Source: Chromatiales bacterium | GTDB taxonomy: Bacteria; Pseudomonadota; Gammaproteobacteria; Chromatiales; Chromatiaceae | Direction of reading: 5' to 3' | DNA length: 7,006 nt | NCBI GenBank assembly: GCA_024639625.1 | Contig: JAHEIA010000167.1 | Location: 1 to 7,006 of the forward strand | Part shown: one piece after another, positions 6,239 to 7,006 of the stretch | Position numbering within the stretch: position 1 is the stretch's first letter | How the letters are laid out: each line of letters starts with the position of its first letter | Notes under the pieces: generated by a model | Database searches by the model: none | What the model was told of the DNA's origin: nothing | Seen by the model: the letters and a program-made list of their open reading frames with translations, nothing else | Translations under genes and position numbers: made by a program

Positions 6239-6612
6239 AGCCGATCTGCACCATCAATGTCATTCCCTTCATCGACATCATGCTGGTGCTGTTGGCCATC
6301 GTATTGACCACGGCTACCTTCATCGCCCAGGGGAAACTGGAGATCGATCTGCCGGAAGCCAAGAGCCAACAGGCGTCCCTGGCCGAGGAACGGGTCGAAC
6401 TGGCGATCGACCAGGGCGAGCAACTCTATTTCGACGAGCAGCAGGTCGATCTGGTCACCCTCACCCAGAAGCTCGTTAAGCTTCCCAAGACCACCCCGAT
6501 CGTGCTGCGGGTGGACGCTCGGGTACCCTTCGGCCGTTTCGTTTCCGTGGTCGACGTATTGAAGCTGCAACAGCTGAATCAGCTCACCATACTGACCCAA
6601 GAGGCGCGATGA
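6235..6612 (+). CDS. exbD: ExbD-type proton channel subunit of the TonB energiser
   Basis: Single-pass inner-membrane partner of ExbB with a periplasmic domain. At 125 residues it is slightly shorter than E. coli ExbD (about 141), mainly because the cytoplasmic N-terminus is very short. The helix opens with INVIPFIDIMLVLLAIVLTT (7-26), carrying the conserved channel aspartate as Asp14. After the helix come LEIDLPEAK (35-43) and a periplasmic domain ending with a PIVLRVDARVPFGRFVSVVD stretch typical of ExbD/TolR. The ATG overlaps the exbB stop and the TGA overlaps the tonB ATG (6609-6612), so all three genes are translationally coupled. No strong Shine-Dalgarno precedes it (only an A/G-rich AAGAAAGAG), as expected of coupled reading. 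TolR is the alternative, judged less likely because a TonB-like gene follows. Confidence 0.93.
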   Translation: MKPICTINVIPFIDIMLVLLAIVLTTATFIAQGKLEIDLPEAKSQQASLAEERVELAIDQGEQLYFDEQQVDLVTLTQKLVKLPKTTPIVLRVDARVPFGRFVSVVDVLKLQQLNQLTILTQEAR

Positions 6613-7006
6613 GCCCCCGGCGCCGACGCCTCGGCAAGATCCTCGGCTTTGTCGTATCGGCCTGCCTGCACCTGGGGGTGCTCGCGCTTTTCCTGCTAGG
6701 CGGCCGCGACCAGGGGTCCGGTGCTGGCGCTGCTGGTGGCGGTCGGGTGGTGCCGGTCGCAGTGGAGATGTTCCAAACCGCCGCCCAACCGGTGCGGGTC
6801 GCCGCAACCGAACCTTCTCCCCAGGAACCCGAGCCGGAAAGCGAGCCGGAGAAGCCCGAACCGGAGAAACCCGAACCGGAGAAACCCGAACCGGAGAAGC
6901 CCGAACCGGAGGAGCCCGAACCGGAGAAGGCTGCGCCGGAGAAGCCTATGCCGGAGAAGCCTGTGCCGGAGAAGCCTGTGCCGGAGAAGCCTGTGCCGGA
7001 GAAGCC
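6609..7006 (+). CDS. tonB: TonB protein, N-terminal part; C-terminus beyond window
   Basis: The energy-transducing protein that spans the periplasm and contacts outer-membrane receptors. The 132 complete codons present encode an Arg-rich cytoplasmic start (MSPRRRRLGK), a single anchor helix at about 11-31, a Gly/Ala-rich linker, and then a Pro/Glu/Lys spacer made of PEPEK and PVPEK repeats. The anchor keeps the Ser-x3-His pair (Ser17, His21) used by TonB to respond to ExbB/ExbD; the later Leu and Ser of the E. coli motif are Phe and Gly here. The rigid Pro/Glu/Lys stretch is typical of TonB. The C-terminal receptor-binding domain is not in the window, so the assignment rests on the N-terminus, the spacer and the position directly after exbBD with an ATGA overlap. 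TolA is less likely because its spacer is Ala/Lys-rich and helical. Confidence 0.92.
   Translation, partial: MSPRRRRLGKILGFVVSACLHLGVLALFLLGGRDQGSGAGAAGGGRVVPVAVEMFQTAAQPVRVAATEPSPQEPEPESEPEKPEPEKPEPEKPEPEKPEPEEPEPEKAAPEKPMPEKPVPEKPVPEKPVPEK
6840..7006 (+). repeat. 15-bp tandem repeat encoding the TonB Pro/Glu/Lys spacer
   Basis: Starting with a variant unit at 6840-6854 (SEPEK), ten further complete 15-bp units run from 6855 to 7004, and the tract continues past the window edge. Units 1-5 encode PEPEK, except that unit 4 ends in Glu. Unit 6 encodes AAPEK, unit 7 PMPEK and units 8-10 PVPEK. All share CCGGAG as the core. Units 8-10 (CCTGTGCCGGAGAAG) are identical at the base level, as are 1 and 2, and 3 and 5. 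Because the unit is a multiple of three, gain or loss of copies keeps the frame and only changes spacer length. Confidence 0.95.

Noticed and set aside
1..7006. tRNA, rRNA, CRISPR array, insertion sequence or prophage
   Set aside because: No cloverleaf, spaced direct repeats, transposase or terminal inverted repeats were seen. The only tandem repeat is the coding tract in tonB.

Overview
The window is GC-rich, densely coded bacterial DNA. Its third codon positions are dominated by G and C, it uses GTG starts freely, and its gene junctions are tight ATGA overlaps. A lipoprotein, periplasmic binding proteins and a TonB system show a Gram-negative cell. The gene set and style suggest a proteobacterium, probably a gammaproteobacterium of the Chromatiales/Ectothiorhodospiraceae type. 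That placement is an inference from gene content, not from a marker gene.

Layout. (1) Positions 1-1083, minus strand: the N-terminal 361 residues of an alanine/glycine:cation symporter (AGCS family), running off the left edge. (2) Positions 1084-1566: a non-coding divergent region with a plausible promoter for the symporter and two hairpins. (3) Positions 1567-5714, plus strand: a five-gene cluster made of a small unrecognised two-helix membrane protein, a TatT-like TPR lipoprotein, a DctP-type periplasmic binding protein, a DctQ small permease and a DctM large permease. (4) Positions 5715-5812: a short gap holding a perfect 9-bp inverted repeat wrapped around an exact TATAAT. (5) Positions 5813-7006, plus strand: exbB, exbD and tonB joined by ATGA overlaps. 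tonB is cut by the right edge inside a 15-bp tandem repeat that encodes a Pro/Glu/Lys spacer.

How the genes may work together. Region 3 is a TPR-protein-associated TRAP transporter (TPAT), the subfamily defined by Treponema pallidum Tp0956-Tp0958. There a trimeric TatT lipoprotein binds the substrate-binding protein, whose cleft is hydrophobic. The binding protein here also appears to lack the arginine that classical TRAP binding proteins use to hold a carboxylate, since a tryptophan sits at that place. A non-classical, possibly hydrophobic ligand is therefore likely. The ExbB-ExbD-TonB energiser directly downstream would power uptake across the outer membrane. One hypothesis is a two-membrane import route: a TonB-dependent receptor encoded elsewhere, then TatT/TatP in the periplasm, then TatQM in the inner membrane. 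The shared neighbourhood suggests this but does not prove it.

The main items for follow-up are the unrecognised first gene of the TRAP cluster, the atypical binding protein, the palindromic promoter before exbB and the repeat tract in tonB.
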